DNA of 64,000 nucleotides, taken from NCBI RefSeq assembly GCF_905475395.1, contig NC_058341.1:67959501-68023500 (forward strand), in the 5' to 3' direction. Of the stretch, positions 44,414 to 54,882 are shown piece by piece; position 1 is the stretch's first letter; each line of letters opens with the position of its first letter. The notes below the pieces were generated by a model that was not told the origin of the DNA, searched no databases, and was given only the letters and a program-made list of their open reading frames with translations. The position numbers and the translations under genes are program-made. The stretch comes from Chrysoperla carnea. Taxonomy: Eukaryota > Arthropoda > Insecta > Neuroptera > Chrysopidae.

Positions 44414-46271
44414 CAAGAGCCCGCTTTGGCTAGACGCACATCATTTCATAAAACCCTCAAGTTTATCTGCGCACGTCACCAACACAGGTAAGAACGATGA
44501 GCGACTATGTAGTTTAGGTAGTGGTTACCTTGACAGGTAACAGGTAACAAAGGTGTAAAAAACAGCACCTCAAGTACATTAAGATATAAAGCTCGTTTTT
44601 TTTTACATTTTCTTCAGAATAATATTTAAAATGACGCCATCCATTGCCGGACACCCCCAAACTCTAAAAAATTGTGATTACACTTACATTGTAGTATAAA
44701 AGCTGAATTTTATATATGTTTCTTGGAGGGCTATGAAAAGAAGTTTCCCCAGTAGCCGGACACTTTTCAAGGTTTTTTCCATCTTGCCAGAGGCCTTGAG
44801 AGTCCGTTGTCAGTGCGAGCGCGAGGCAATATATATTCAGGCGGGTTTGAGTGAGATGGTGAGTTTAATAAAAAAACAAATCTAAAAAAGTAATCCATAA
44901 ATTTTTAGAGTTTTGTTAATATTTTTGAGAAATTCAAGTTTTGACTGTGTGAGGTAATAATATTGTTTATCGTATGAAATCCAATGAACAAATATTTTTA
45001 TTACATTCATTGCCATATTATAGAAAGTAAAAAATATTCTTATAATTATTACAGAGTTTAAAAAAATATTATTGTATACAAAAAATGATTTAGTAATGCT
45101 CAGAATTTTCATCGTTGTCGTCAATATTTTCACAATCATCGTCACTACTACTCCAGTCCTCTTGATTGATGTCAATATCACCTTCTTCGTCAGTTTCTGT
45201 AAAAATTTAATCGAGTTAATACAATTATGAATAATAATAAAATCATGTACATAATCTGACATAGTAATTACATACCTGATATAATTTCTAACGAATCACT
45301 GACATAATTTGGTAGCTGATCCCCTTCAAACCATTTGAAATGGTATTGGTTATTTTCTTGTACCCAACCATTATTTTCTGGCTTATAGTCATGGTTGGAC
45401 TCTTTAGGTGATCATTGTTCCAAATACAACATATATAATTTGCTCGTAAAAATTGTTGTAACAGTTCGCTTTTACATGGTGGTAGATTGCTGGCGTCGAA
45501 ATTCCGCAATTTTTTTCGATCAAAAGCTTCGTCCACATCAGAGACCGTATATGAATCAATGAACATTTGAAGGCAACGAAATAGAGCAAACTCACCATCT
45601 CACTCAAACCCGCCTGAATATATATTGCCTCGCATAGCCCCCCAAGAAACATATATAAAATTCAGCTCCTATACTACAATGTAAGTGTAATCACAATTTT
45701 TTAGAGTTTGGGGGTGTCCGGCAGGAGGTTGAAACTATACTAAGTGTCCGGCAATGGATGACGTCATTTTAAATATTATTCTGAAGAAAATGTAAAAAAA
45801 AACGAGCTTTATATCTTAATGTACTTGAGGTGCTGCTCGCACCGTCGGCGGACTCTCAAGGCATCTGGCAAGATGGAAAAAACCTTGAAAACTGTCCGGC
45901 TACTGGGGTAACTTCTTTTCATAGCCCCCCAAGAAACGTATATAAAATTCAGCTTTTATGCTACAATGTAAGTATAATCACAATTTTTTAGAGTTTGGGG
46001 GTGTCCGGCAGGGGGTTGAAACTATACTAAGTGTCCGGCAATGGATGACGTCATTTTAAATATTATTCTGAAGAAAATGTAAAAAAAAACGAGCTTTATA
46101 TCTTAATGTACTTGAGGTGCTGTTTTTTACACCTTTGTTACCTGTTACCTGTCAAGGTAACCACTACCTAAACTACATAGTCGCTCATCGTTCTTACCTG
46201 TATTGGTGACGTGCGCAGATAAACTTGAGGGTTTTATGAAATGATGTGCGTCTAGCCGATGCGGGCTCTTG
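44414..46271. mobile_element. 1.86-kb inverted-repeat DNA element with internal tandem duplication
   Basis: The termini caagagcccgctttggctag / ctagccgatgcgggctcttg are inverted and continue as near-perfect arms for over 350 bp (cctcaagtttatctgcgcac / gtgcgcagataaacttgagg). The right arm contains a segment repeated twice, with units starting at 45633 and 45920 (287 bp apart). The central 45090-45566 carries coding remnants on the minus strand. It separates the zinc-finger gene from its broken copy. Confidence 0.85.
45090..45566 (-). pseudogene. C-terminal remnant of a mobile-element protein of unknown family
   Basis: Minus-strand exon 45566-45276 encodes MFIDSYTVSDVDEAFDRKKL, then LPPCKSELLQQFLRANYICC and IWNNDHLK. 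After a frameshift it reads PENNGWVQENNQYHFKWFEG and DQLPNYVSDSLEI. A GT donor (45275) and AG acceptor (45197) join it in phase to 45196-45090, which gives the acidic end ETDEEGDIDINQEDWSSSDD. LPPC...NY...IW...NGW...WF.GDQ.P recalls C-terminal regions of uncharacterised transposon-linked proteins; I cannot name the family. Confidence 0.55.
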
Positions 46272-46299
46272 CTCTATTAATATTTATTTAAATCACCGT

Positions 46300-46430
46300 A
46301 CACACTACTGCATATAGACTGTATATAGTGTGTGTATAGTAATAATAATATAGTAGTGTGTATATAATAAATAATATACACACTACTGCATGTAGACTGT
46401 ATATATATACCATCATATAGCGTGGCGCCA
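46300..46430. repeat. Short tandem/dispersed repeat ACACACTACTGCAT
   Basis: acacactactgcatatagac (46301) recurs as acacactactgcatgtagac (46379), each followed by tgtatata. The intervening DNA is (TA)-rich and also contains tagtagtgtgtat in reverse orientation. Confidence 0.6.
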
Positions 46431-46443
46431 CGCCAGAAATCGG

Positions 46444-46850
46444 TTTTACGAGTGGCTATAGATGTTTCACATCAAAAATCATTTAGATACTCATAAAAGA
46501 ACAGAAAGACCTCACTCATGTGATGTTTGTAATAAAACATTTACTCAGCACGGCAGCCTAAATTTACACAAACGAATTCATACGGGAGAAAAACCTTATT
46601 CGTATAATATTTGTAATAAAAAATTCACACGTAAGGACATCAGTTAAGCATGAAAAAAATCATTCAGGGCAAAAAATATATTTATGTGATATTTGTAATA
46701 AAAAATTTAGCAAACCAATTAATTTAATGAAACAAACAATTTCATAACGGACAAACTCCATTTGCATGTGAAGATTGCGACAGAATATTTGCAAATAAAA
46801 ACGAATTGAATGATCATAAACATAAAAATGTGGTTATTTTAATTAACAAA
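46444..46850 (+). pseudogene. Broken partial duplicate of the C2H2 zinc-finger gene
   Basis: This copies fingers 13-15 and the last finger plus the tail of the gene at 42.2-44.1 kb. HLDTHKR joins straight to TERPHSCDVCNK, missing three linker residues. Finger QHGSLNLHKRIH follows, then PYSYNICNKKF, where the first Cys is Tyr. A frameshift and stop follow, and the terminal [20 protein letters not shown] plus the NVVILINK tail is preserved in another frame. Several intermediate fingers are missing. No start codon or upstream exon accompanies it. Confidence 0.9.
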
Positions 46851-47508
46851 TTTTTTTTTTTAATTCAGGATGTAAGTCTTTTGTGTAGAAAGAGGGTACA
46901 GCCCCAACAAAATATTTTTATCGTCACGGAAGTTTTTGTTGTATATTCAAATGTTGGAATGTTGTAATAAAAATATGTAAATTATTTGATTTTGAAATTA
47001 ATACATGTTTAAAAAAAAATTGTTCTTTAAATTTATGGAGTGTAGAAGAACATGGGAGAACAACCCGTTTAAAAGAAAAAACTAAAAAAATGAGTAAAAT
47101 TAAGGTGGTACTGGTGTACTGAAATACCAATTAAAAAGAGTAAGATGGATATCTAAACAAGTTAGAGTAGTCCCCATTCTCACGAGCGCCATTGTGGACA
47201 TTCAATGAAACCTCATTTTACGATTTTTGGTGGACTTATTTTAATAGTCATACAAGATTATCTTTTACCACTACCATTCATATTTCAATTGTTTATTTTG
47301 AAGCCTGTCACGACACAAACGTCTCGCAACAGGATGAACTAGGTTGCCGACACCCACTGCAATTTAATCAAATTTTACTAGATTAAAATTTTATATTATG
47401 TATTTAATTTTACTGCACATTATAATCTTTTGGTATAAACGATTGAATCAAAACAATTATTAATGTTGATCAAATAGTTTATTCATTAACGCAACCACAT
47501 AATAATAA
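46851..47508. other. Intergenic DNA downstream of the zinc-finger pseudogene
   Basis: No gene or element is recognised apart from a T12 run just after the pseudogene. Confidence 0.5.
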
Positions 47509-47665
47509 TAGGCCTTTTCATGTCATAAGCGCAAGTGCATTGTTCGTACTGACAGCAATAAGTAGAACTAAGATAGAAGATATTCGTTACTCATTTTATC
47601 ACATTGGTTATAAATCATTTAGTACGAAACAAAAGTGAATCGTGATTTTAAAATGAAAAGCCCTA
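47509..47665. repeat. TA-flanked MITE, family M1 copy 2
   Basis: TA|ggccttttcatgtcataagc ... aaaatgaaaagccc|TA. It is collinear with 27674-27841 except for small indels. Confidence 0.85.
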
Positions 47666-47887
47666 TTCATACAAGGTCTAGGACTTGATCAGTAGGGTGT
47701 AGTGATTGGTCAGTGTTCACTTGTCAGTTATATTGTAAAGTTTAGTTTACACTATGACACACATTGTTCATGACCATGGATATAGGAATATTTTAAAAGG
47801 GATGGATTATAACCGAGTGTGGTGAATCTCACTCAGGGGGGAGAGTCAGGGTATCATTGAGCCTGCTTTCTATTGGCTGTTAATCTG

Positions 47888-48325
47888 GTGGTCGCCTTAT
47901 TGAATTTTCATTACTGTTATATCTTCAATAGCACTTACAAGGTTAAGAAAAATCGAATGACGTCAGAATCATCAAAAACGGATCACACGTGTGATCCCAA
48001 TTGCGCTACATGCATTCTTTTCACATTATGACGTCTGCTGGTTGCCATATGGAAGTTGTCATGACTTCCATATCTTCGGTAGCACTCACAAGGTTAAAAC
48101 AAATCGATTGATTTCAAAATCGGAACACGCGTTTAGTCTCTAGTGGGCCACATAGGAACACACATTTCACAATATGGCGTCTGGTGGTCGCCACATTGAA
48201 TTTTCATGACTGTCATATCTTCAGTAGCACTTCCAAGGTTAAGACAAATCAATTGACGTCTGAATCATCAATCGGCCCACGCATTTCGTCTCTAGTGAGG
48301 CAGATAAGAACACACATACATAGCT
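47888..48325. repeat. Three tandem copies of a ~148-bp unit
   Basis: ggtggtcgcc...attgaatttt, catatcttc.gtagcact, aaggttaag and tctctagtg recur at spacings of about 151 and 145 bp (anchors 47921, 48072, 48217). The units are diverged by roughly 15-20% by eye. Copy 1 contains the palindrome tgacgtca. Confidence 0.8.
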
Positions 48326-48963
48326 GATAAACAAGTTACCACTCCTTTGCGTTGCTCAGTCGGGTAATTAAGTTTTATTCAAAGAATAGTAAAATTTGTA
48401 AAGAAAAATAAATATATGAAGTATTTATGCTTGTTTTAAATCAATTTTTTCAACGATATAAGTCACCTAAATGCAACAATATTCTATTCAATTTAGTGAA
48501 TATTCAATTTTCAACCCTAGTGTTACGACCATTATAAGTTAACTAACATAATTCTTAAGAATGTCTCGAAAATACGTCGATTAATTTTCAATACTAAATT
48601 TCAACGTACTATAGAATTTTTTAAATATGAAAATTTATTTGAGAAAATTATTACTTATTTAGGTATTTAATTATGTAATCGTTAACCTAATCTAAATTTA
48701 AATAAGTGAAGTTATATTTTTCTTATTTTACGAATTATTTGCGATATATTCTTTAGGTAATTAGTCGGTCATAGGAATATTAAAGGTACATTCCTTCATC
48801 CAAGGGTAATTAGTTAAAAATATTATATTTGTAATTAATTTCTAAATTGTATTTAAAAAAAAAAAACAATTTTTTCTTTAGGGTAAAAGATTTTACTTTA
48901 AGTAAAAAGATTTTTTGCTCGGTGCAATTTACAACACACGCAGAATTCGTGAAACATTTAAAT

Positions 48964-49130
48964 TTTCCCGCAATTGAGAGTGCGAACAGCCGCAGCCAAT
49001 CAACAAAAGCAGGCATATTGCTTGAGGCATTCAAAACCATGGATATAGGAATATTAAAATCTAAAACACACACAGTATTCTATTTGGATTTTCCCGCAAG
49101 TGAGAGCCGCAGCCAATCAAAAGCAAGCAC
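48964..49130. promoter_or_regulatory. Duplicated TTTCCCGC + CCAAT module
   Basis: attttcccgcaa.tgagag, then gccgcagccaatcaa, occurs twice, 125 bp apart (48962 and 49088), and the sequence between is less conserved. TTTCCCGC is an E2F-type site and CCAATCA an NF-Y box, so this may be a promoter module. No gene directly downstream is identified, so it could equally be a remnant of an element's promoter. Confidence 0.3.
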
Positions 49131-49322
49131 ATGAGTTGAACACCCCCCTCGCCTAAAGTAGGACTTTATACTACATCTCTAAGCTATAATTACTAGCTAA
49201 AAGTATAACTTTGTAATGGCTAGCGAATGGTATCATATAAAATATATATTTCTAAAATAAAATTATACTTCAATTATTGACAAATATATATATTTTTTAT
49301 TTAATTGTTCCTCAACAAACGT

Positions 49323-49661
49323 TTATTTCTTTAAAACATCATGTTGTAAACCAGGATCCATGTTATTATCCGCTGTGAAAATATTCAATTCATTTTTTAT
49401 TTTAAATTGATGAGAAATACAACAAAACCCATCTTTATTAATTTGTAAATCAAACCAACGACGATGACATACATTACATACTTCAAAATTCAAATTCTTT
49501 TTAGCAATCTCAAAATTTTCTGCATACATTTTAAAATTAATATCATCTCGATAAAGATATAATTGTTCTTGATCTTGTTTTCGTCGTTTACGATCATCAC
49601 CCATTAATGATCGATTACGATCACCCTCTTTACGACCCGTCAACGTACGACGTCGTGTCAT
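49323..49661 (-). CDS. Truncated Helitron N-terminal protein (112 aa)
   Basis: The ATG at 49661 opens a basic N terminus (MTRRRTLTGRKEGDRNRSLM), then a helical linker and a zinc-binding CNVCHRRWFDL...GFCC segment, then FTADNNMDPG. C-x2-C...WFDL followed by F-A-NNMDPG is the N-terminal region found just before the Helitron-like N-terminal domain in insect Helitron Rep/helicase proteins. Here the frame stops after MDPGLQHDVLKK, so rolling-circle and helicase domains are missing. AATAAA (minus strand, 49322-49327) overlaps the stop, so a short transcript could be made. It may be a captured fragment or a retained short gene. Confidence 0.7.
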   Translation of the reverse strand: MTRRRTLTGRKEGDRNRSLMGDDRKRRKQDQEQLYLYRDDINFKMYAENFEIAKKNLNFEVCNVCHRRWFDLQINKDGFCCISHQFKIKNELNIFTADNNMDPGLQHDVLKK

Positions 49662-49905
49662 TTTATTGCTTTAATAACAATTAATTAATAACTATAAAAT
49701 TATAATAACTATAATTAAAATTTTTTCATTACTAGTATTAATATCACTTAAATTTTTAAGTTATTCTACTGTAGAATTGCAAAAATTAATTGTTTATGTT
49801 TGTTATCACGTTTTTTGTATTTTTGTATTTTTCATTATGGCGTTTTTTAATACTTGAAAGAATCTACAGATGGCCATTCAATTAAAATTAATATTAAATG
49901 TAGCC

Positions 49906-50931
49906 AATTATATATTAGTATTAGATGTAGCTCATAGATAGTGCCACTGTCTCTGCGTATATATTGATATATACATTGTAATAAATAAAAAATACTGTTG
50001 TTTTTTATTATTTATTATTTATATAATTTTTTCTAAAAATAATGATTGATAACACATCTAGACATAAATATGGAACTACAACATTTCATTTCATGTCTAA
50101 ATCTTTTGTATTTTTTTTGTAAAGTTTACCACCAACAAGTTACATTTTAAAGTAGTACCAGCATGAAATCACTTTTCGACAGAAAATCACTTTTTTTTTT
50201 CTCGGGTTTATAATAGCTTTATTTATGAATTCCTAAAATTTCATAATTTTTGACCGTTTAGATCGCGAGATATTTAAAGACAAAGTTCGCGATTTTGAGG
50301 GTCATGTCCCATTTAAAGCATGTAAAATGTCCGGTATCTCCAACTATTTTTTATGATATTATTATATATTGAAGAAAAAGTAGAAAAAAATGTTTATACA
50401 ATAAAATTCTAAAAAAAAAATTTAGAAATTAATTTTCACTTTCGAGATATTAATTTTGACGTAAATTGATCGAAATTGGGACGTTGGCATAATTATTTCC
50501 CATTTTAAACGGTCAAAATTTCTGAAACTTTGGGAATTAATAGTAAGCATTATTAAATTCTTAAATTTAATTTTTCGTTAAATTCTGTCGAAAAAAAAAT
50601 TGTACCATTGCTTTAAAATAGAAACTGCAAATACCATGCTGGAACTACGTTAAGCTAGTAGGCCTCTACTTTAAGCCTCTACTAGCTTAAAATGTAACTT
50701 GTTGGTGGTAAACTTTACAAAAAAAATACAAAAGATTTAGACATGAAATGAAATGTTGTAGTTCCATATTTATGTCTAGATGTGTTATCAATCATTATTT
50801 TTAGAAAAAATTATATAAATAATAAATAATAAAAAACAACAGTATTTTTTATTTATTACAATGTATATATCAATATATACGCAGAGACAGTGGCACTATC
50901 TATGAGCTACATCTAATACTAATATATAATT
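49906..50931. repeat. Foldback element with 245-bp near-identical arms
   Basis: The arms 49906-50150 and 50687-50931 are reverse complements with almost no mismatches (aattatatattagtattaga ... tctaatactaatatataatt; tagatagtgccactgtctct ... agagacagtggcactatcta). Inside, the complementarity continues in a much more diverged form (ttttgaccgttta / taaacggtcaaaa), and the right side carries an extra 40-bp palindrome around ggcctctact. No ORF is present. Confidence 0.92.
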
Positions 50932-51485
50932 AAAATCTAACTAGATCCATGGATGGTACAATTTGGAATCTAGGTGTTCATAAAATCACCTAATTGAACC
51001 ATTTCCGGTTGACTGTCTGTTTGTAAACACGATAAAACAAACAGAGATATCGAGCTGGAATTTTTATAGCTAGGACGTAAGAAGTGAGGTCGAGTTTTTA
51101 AATGAGCAAAATAGGTCAATTAATTCTTGGGTCCGTAGGGTCCATCTTGTAAACCGTTAAAGATAGAACAAAAGTGTAAAATGTAAAAAATATTTCTTAT
51201 TAAAATTAACAACTTTTGTTTGAAACATTTATTCGTAAACCAGGGCCGGATTTAAAATTTTGCCGCCCTTGGGCAGTCGAATAATTGTCGCCCCATCACT
51301 GAAATTTCACTCAAAGTTATATAGATTTGATATCTTATTTAAAAAAAATTAAAATATTTAATGAATTGCAAATAATTTATTATGCTTATTATATACTCAA
51401 TATAATGTAAGAAAATATGTTTTTGATCTTAGAACTACAAATTTTGCACTAAGCTTGACTCATAATTATATAACAATAATTTTTT

Positions 51486-51672
51486 TCACAGACAAACACG
51501 TCTGACTTTTTGATTTGCAAATTGGTCGATTAAATCATCACAATTCAAACGTTGAAGTACGTCCGATTCGATGCATAGAATAGCTAAGCTATTGAGTCTA
51601 TTTGCACTCATTGTAGAACGCAAGTAGTTTTTAACTCTTTTTAAACAAGAAAAAGGTCGTTCTGCGCTACAG
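51486..51672 (-). pseudogene. hAT transposase C-terminal dimerisation segment
   Basis: The minus strand encodes CSAERPFSCLKRVKNYLRST, MSANRLNSLAILCIESDVLQ and RLNCDDLIDQFANQ, then a stop at 51486. The S-AER-FS-LKR-K-YLRSTM--RL--LA-L-IE pattern defines the hAT C-terminal dimerisation domain. The upstream part is cut off by the insertion at about 51672. Confidence 0.9.
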
Positions 51673-52003
51673 TTTGTATATATATATATATATATAACGA
51701 TCTTGGAAATGGCTCCAACGATTTTCATGAAAATGAGTATGTAGGGGTTTTTTGGGGCGATAAGTCGATCTAGCTAGGTTTCATTTATCAGAAATGTCGT
51801 TTTATCCGTCTTTTCATGAAAAATTGAAACATACAATGTAAAATAGGACTGTGCCTGACATCTATTGGTGTATAACGTAGTTAATGAAATACAATGCAAA
51901 TTATAACATAACAAAAAGGAGGCGTTTGAGTAGTCTAAAGTGAAAAATATGACTCTTGCTGACATCTATTGGCGAATAACCGAGCAAAGCTCGGTTTACC
52001 AGA
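51672..52003 (+). mobile_element. Helitron-like non-autonomous insert in the hAT
   Basis: The insert begins with a (TA)n tract after tttg and ends with the hairpin accgagcaaagctcggt followed by ttaccagat. A terminal GC hairpin about 10 nt from the end is a Helitron feature, but the terminal CTAG is not intact. It contains an R-D repeat segment and two copies of tgacatctattgg. Confidence 0.45.
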
Positions 52004-52749
52004 TATTTTTTTTCTTAAATATAGAATAACCCAAAAACGTCGTTAATTTTTCAAAAAGAAAATCCGAATTAAAATTTTTAGATTCCAAAAAAAGAAAAAA
52101 TCAAATATTACTATATCAAATCTTCAAGAAAATAAATTAATTCAATTATTTCGAAGATTAATTTTTACTTAAGGTGCCAAAATTATAATTTACCCACTTT
52201 CGATTTGACAAATAATGTATAAGTTGAATTTCTTAAATTATCCCCTAAATAATAAATGATTAATTGAAAGAATAAAAAATTCCTATAGAGAACTTTTGAT
52301 GACTATAAAAGAAATTTTTTTCCACTTTCCAAATTTTGCCGCCCTAGAAAATTTGCCGCCCTGGGCACTAGCCCCGAAAGCCCCTAGTGTAAATCCACCA
52401 CTGTCGTAAACATCACTGTTTATCCGCGAAGACGCAAATTAGGTTAGAAACATATAGTATTTATAACATTATTTTAAGTAAGTATGGTGTGTAAACAAAT
52501 AAACGATTGCGTAATCAATACTGTCTATACATGGTATTCCAATTATTAACTCAAATGTCAAATGTTCTCACTTGTTTTACCATGTATATATGAAATATAT
52601 CAAGTATACTATCTTTAGTCCCAAGTTTGTAACGCTTAAAAATATTGATGCTGCGAACAATATTTTTAGTCATTACAAACTTTGGTCTTTTTAATAGTTT
52701 TCCAAGAATTTCGATTTTTTGGTACAAAAACGACAAACTAAGTGTTTAT

Positions 52750-53190
52750 CAAAAATGACACGATTTTCGGAAGACACCATAGAATCCGTGTAATCTGACA
52801 TCGGATTCGTAATCAGCAACCAAAAATTTATCTCAGATCACATTTTGGACGATAATTAATTTGCAGTTTTTTTGTAAAAAAGTTGAACTTATTGACAAAA
52901 AATGGCACGATTCTCAGAAGGTGGGTAGAATCTATGTAATTTGACATCGGGTTCGTTATCAGCAGCCAAAAATACCTGCTTGAGCAAAGTTTGGGTGATA
53001 AATACTTAGTTCCAAAAGTACCTCATAGATAACAGTTTGGACGATAAATAGTTTTGTTTTTTTTGTTTTTTTTGCCAAAAACTGGAATTTCGGGATAATA
53101 TAATGGCACGGTTTTTGTATTCTGTGAAAGAGTTCGTGTAATCTGATATCGTATTTGTATTCAGCGGTCAAAGATACCTACAAGATGACA
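52750..53190. repeat. Degenerate tandem repeat, three units
   Basis: aaaatgacacgattttcgg, aaaatggcacgattctcag and taatggcacggtttttg (at 52754, 52900 and 53102) each precede gtgtaatctgacatcgg / tgtaatttgacatcggg / gtgtaatctgatatcgt and a cagc..ccaaa segment. Unit spacing varies from about 146 to 202 bp. Confidence 0.7.
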
Positions 53191-53489
53191 ATTTTAAGCC
53201 AAAATAAGCATTTTAAAGAAATTTGGATTACACATGCCCCCCGCGGGGCCCTAATATCCCCTTATGATTAGGTTAAGTTGGACGAATGTCCCTTAGGGTC
53301 CTATAAACACGTTACAAAAAGTTTCATTAAAATCGTCGGTGCTCTTTCGGGTTTCCTTACTTTTCCAATTAGATACTTTTTCCGGCTTATTATTCATTGT
53401 ATTAAATTTATTAATAGAGCTTTTTCATTTGATATATCACAAGTTATACTTTGGGTAGTTTTTTTTTAGCTTTCTTAAACAGAACAAGT

Positions 53490-53905
53490 CAAAATAAAAA
53501 ATTGGCTGAGTTAATTGTTGAAATACCCTGAGTGTTGAGTGATAGAGTGTTGAATATCAGTGCTTGCATTATTTTTTAAAAATTAGAAGAGTTTAAAAAA
53601 TTAACACAATTATGGTGGCCTTTTGGTCGCCATTTATTTGATTAGTTTGTATTAGTTGACAAATATTTTCTAATTTTAGTAGGAATTTTTTTTCGTTTTT
53701 CGATAATGTTTCACAAGACGACTAGTTGAAGCAATCTGCAAATTTTCAACTCCCTATCTTATATAGTTTTTGGAGAAAATGGACGACCAAAGTTTTGTTT
53801 AAATAGTGATGTTTACGAGAAAATGTGTGAAACAAAAGTTTTTTTTTTATATAAATTTTTGTTTTATCTCTATCGGTTTACAAGATGGGTCGTACGATTA
53901 ATCAT
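53490..53905 (+). repeat. Dispersed repeat R-A, copy 5, interrupted
   Basis: The head aattggctgagttaattgtt (53503) and middle gtgatgtttacgagaaaatg / tacaagatgggtcgtacg (53808-53893) are in R-A order, with about 250 bp of unrelated sequence between them. Confidence 0.6.
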
Positions 53906-54467
53906 GATGTGTAGATAACAATTTTTTTATCTTGGAAAAACCTAACTTAACCCGCCGAAACTAGCCCCCAAAATCAAAACTTGATTGTTTAAACTATAAG
54001 TGGGTCACCAAACTTTATATAAGTACCAAAGCCCGCACGATTAGATAGTAAAATATTTCTGTGAAAATTTTTCGAACCGCCCTCAAAATGTTCTTTGGAT
54101 CGTTTTTTTCAAAAGCTCTCACGGCCACAATATTTTTTAACGAGTATTTTTCGAGCTACGGATGATCAAAGCCACGAATATATTATGGTTTTAGTATATG
54201 ACTAGGCTAATAATGGCTTCCTGTGAAACTTTTTCAAACCACCTCCAAAATACTTTTCAGCTCGTTCTGAACAAAAAGTCTCAAGACGACAGAAGTTTTT
54301 AACGATTAGTTGTCGAGCTACGGGCGCTGAAAGCTACACATATATTTATAGTGTATGACTACCGTCTCAATAATGATACAATGTATAACAACTATACAGA
54401 AACACACACGCATACATACTACACACGGTAGTCATATACTATAACTCTATAATATATGTGTAGTTTT

Positions 54468-54741
54468 TATTGGTTTTATAATCGGACACTAATAATTAAT
54501 TTTATATTCAGTTTATTTAAATTAATTATTATAAAGAAAAATTACATCCATTACGCAAAAGTACATATTACAAAATCATACATACATTCTGTCATAAAGA
54601 ACTACGTCTACTACTTTTCATTTATCAACTACTCATAGTAGCAAAACATCGTACTACAGTACTACAGTTCATAATATATGAACTAAGCAAAATATCGCTA
54701 AACATGATAACTGTGATGTTACGATGTTAATAATTCCAACA
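54468..54741 (-). repeat. 3' LTR of the copia element
   Basis: 274 bp. In element orientation it starts TGTTGGAATT and ends CCAATA. No difference from the other LTR was seen on line-by-line reading. Confidence 0.95.
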
Positions 54742-54750
54742 CTCCCCTTT
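54742..54750 (-). other. Polypurine tract of the copia element
   Basis: In element orientation AAAGGGGAG directly abuts the 3' LTR, as required for plus-strand priming. Confidence 0.85.
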
Positions 54751-54882
54751 AACATCACAATTGTCAACATTAATATTACATAAATACATAGCAATACATA
54801 AATTCAATTTTCAATGCTATTCTCAATACATGTAATACAATAAAACATTACAAAATTAAATATCTTAATTTTAATTGAAACA

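Larger units (their letters stand above)
51241..52403. mobile_element. hAT-superfamily DNA element, 1163 bp, 8-bp target duplication
   Basis: The termini CAGGGCCGGATTTA and, inverted, CAGTGGTGGATTTA are typical hAT ends. TCGTAAAC is duplicated exactly on both sides (51233-51240, 52404-52411). Subterminal gccgccc runs occur on both sides. The interior holds only the C-terminal part of the transposase plus a nested Helitron-like insert, so it is non-autonomous. Confidence 0.93.
50940..52640 (-). repeat. Dispersed repeat R-A, copy 4, split by the hAT element
   Basis: On the minus strand one part of R-A lies at 52640-52412 and the rest at 51240-50940. The break lies at TCGTAAAC, the site duplicated by the hAT insertion, so this copy predates the hAT. 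Confidence 0.8.

Noticed and set aside
44882-45262. 126-codon minus-strand ORF in the palindromic element
   Set aside because: The spliced frame ending in an acidic tail (45196-45090) explains this DNA better; this ORF reads through the intron and a wrong frame.
48847-49134. 95-codon ORF over the E2F/CCAAT duplication
   Set aside because: The only internal repeat in the protein (NFPAIES / DFPASES) is a by-product of the duplicated DNA module; no start context or splice evidence.
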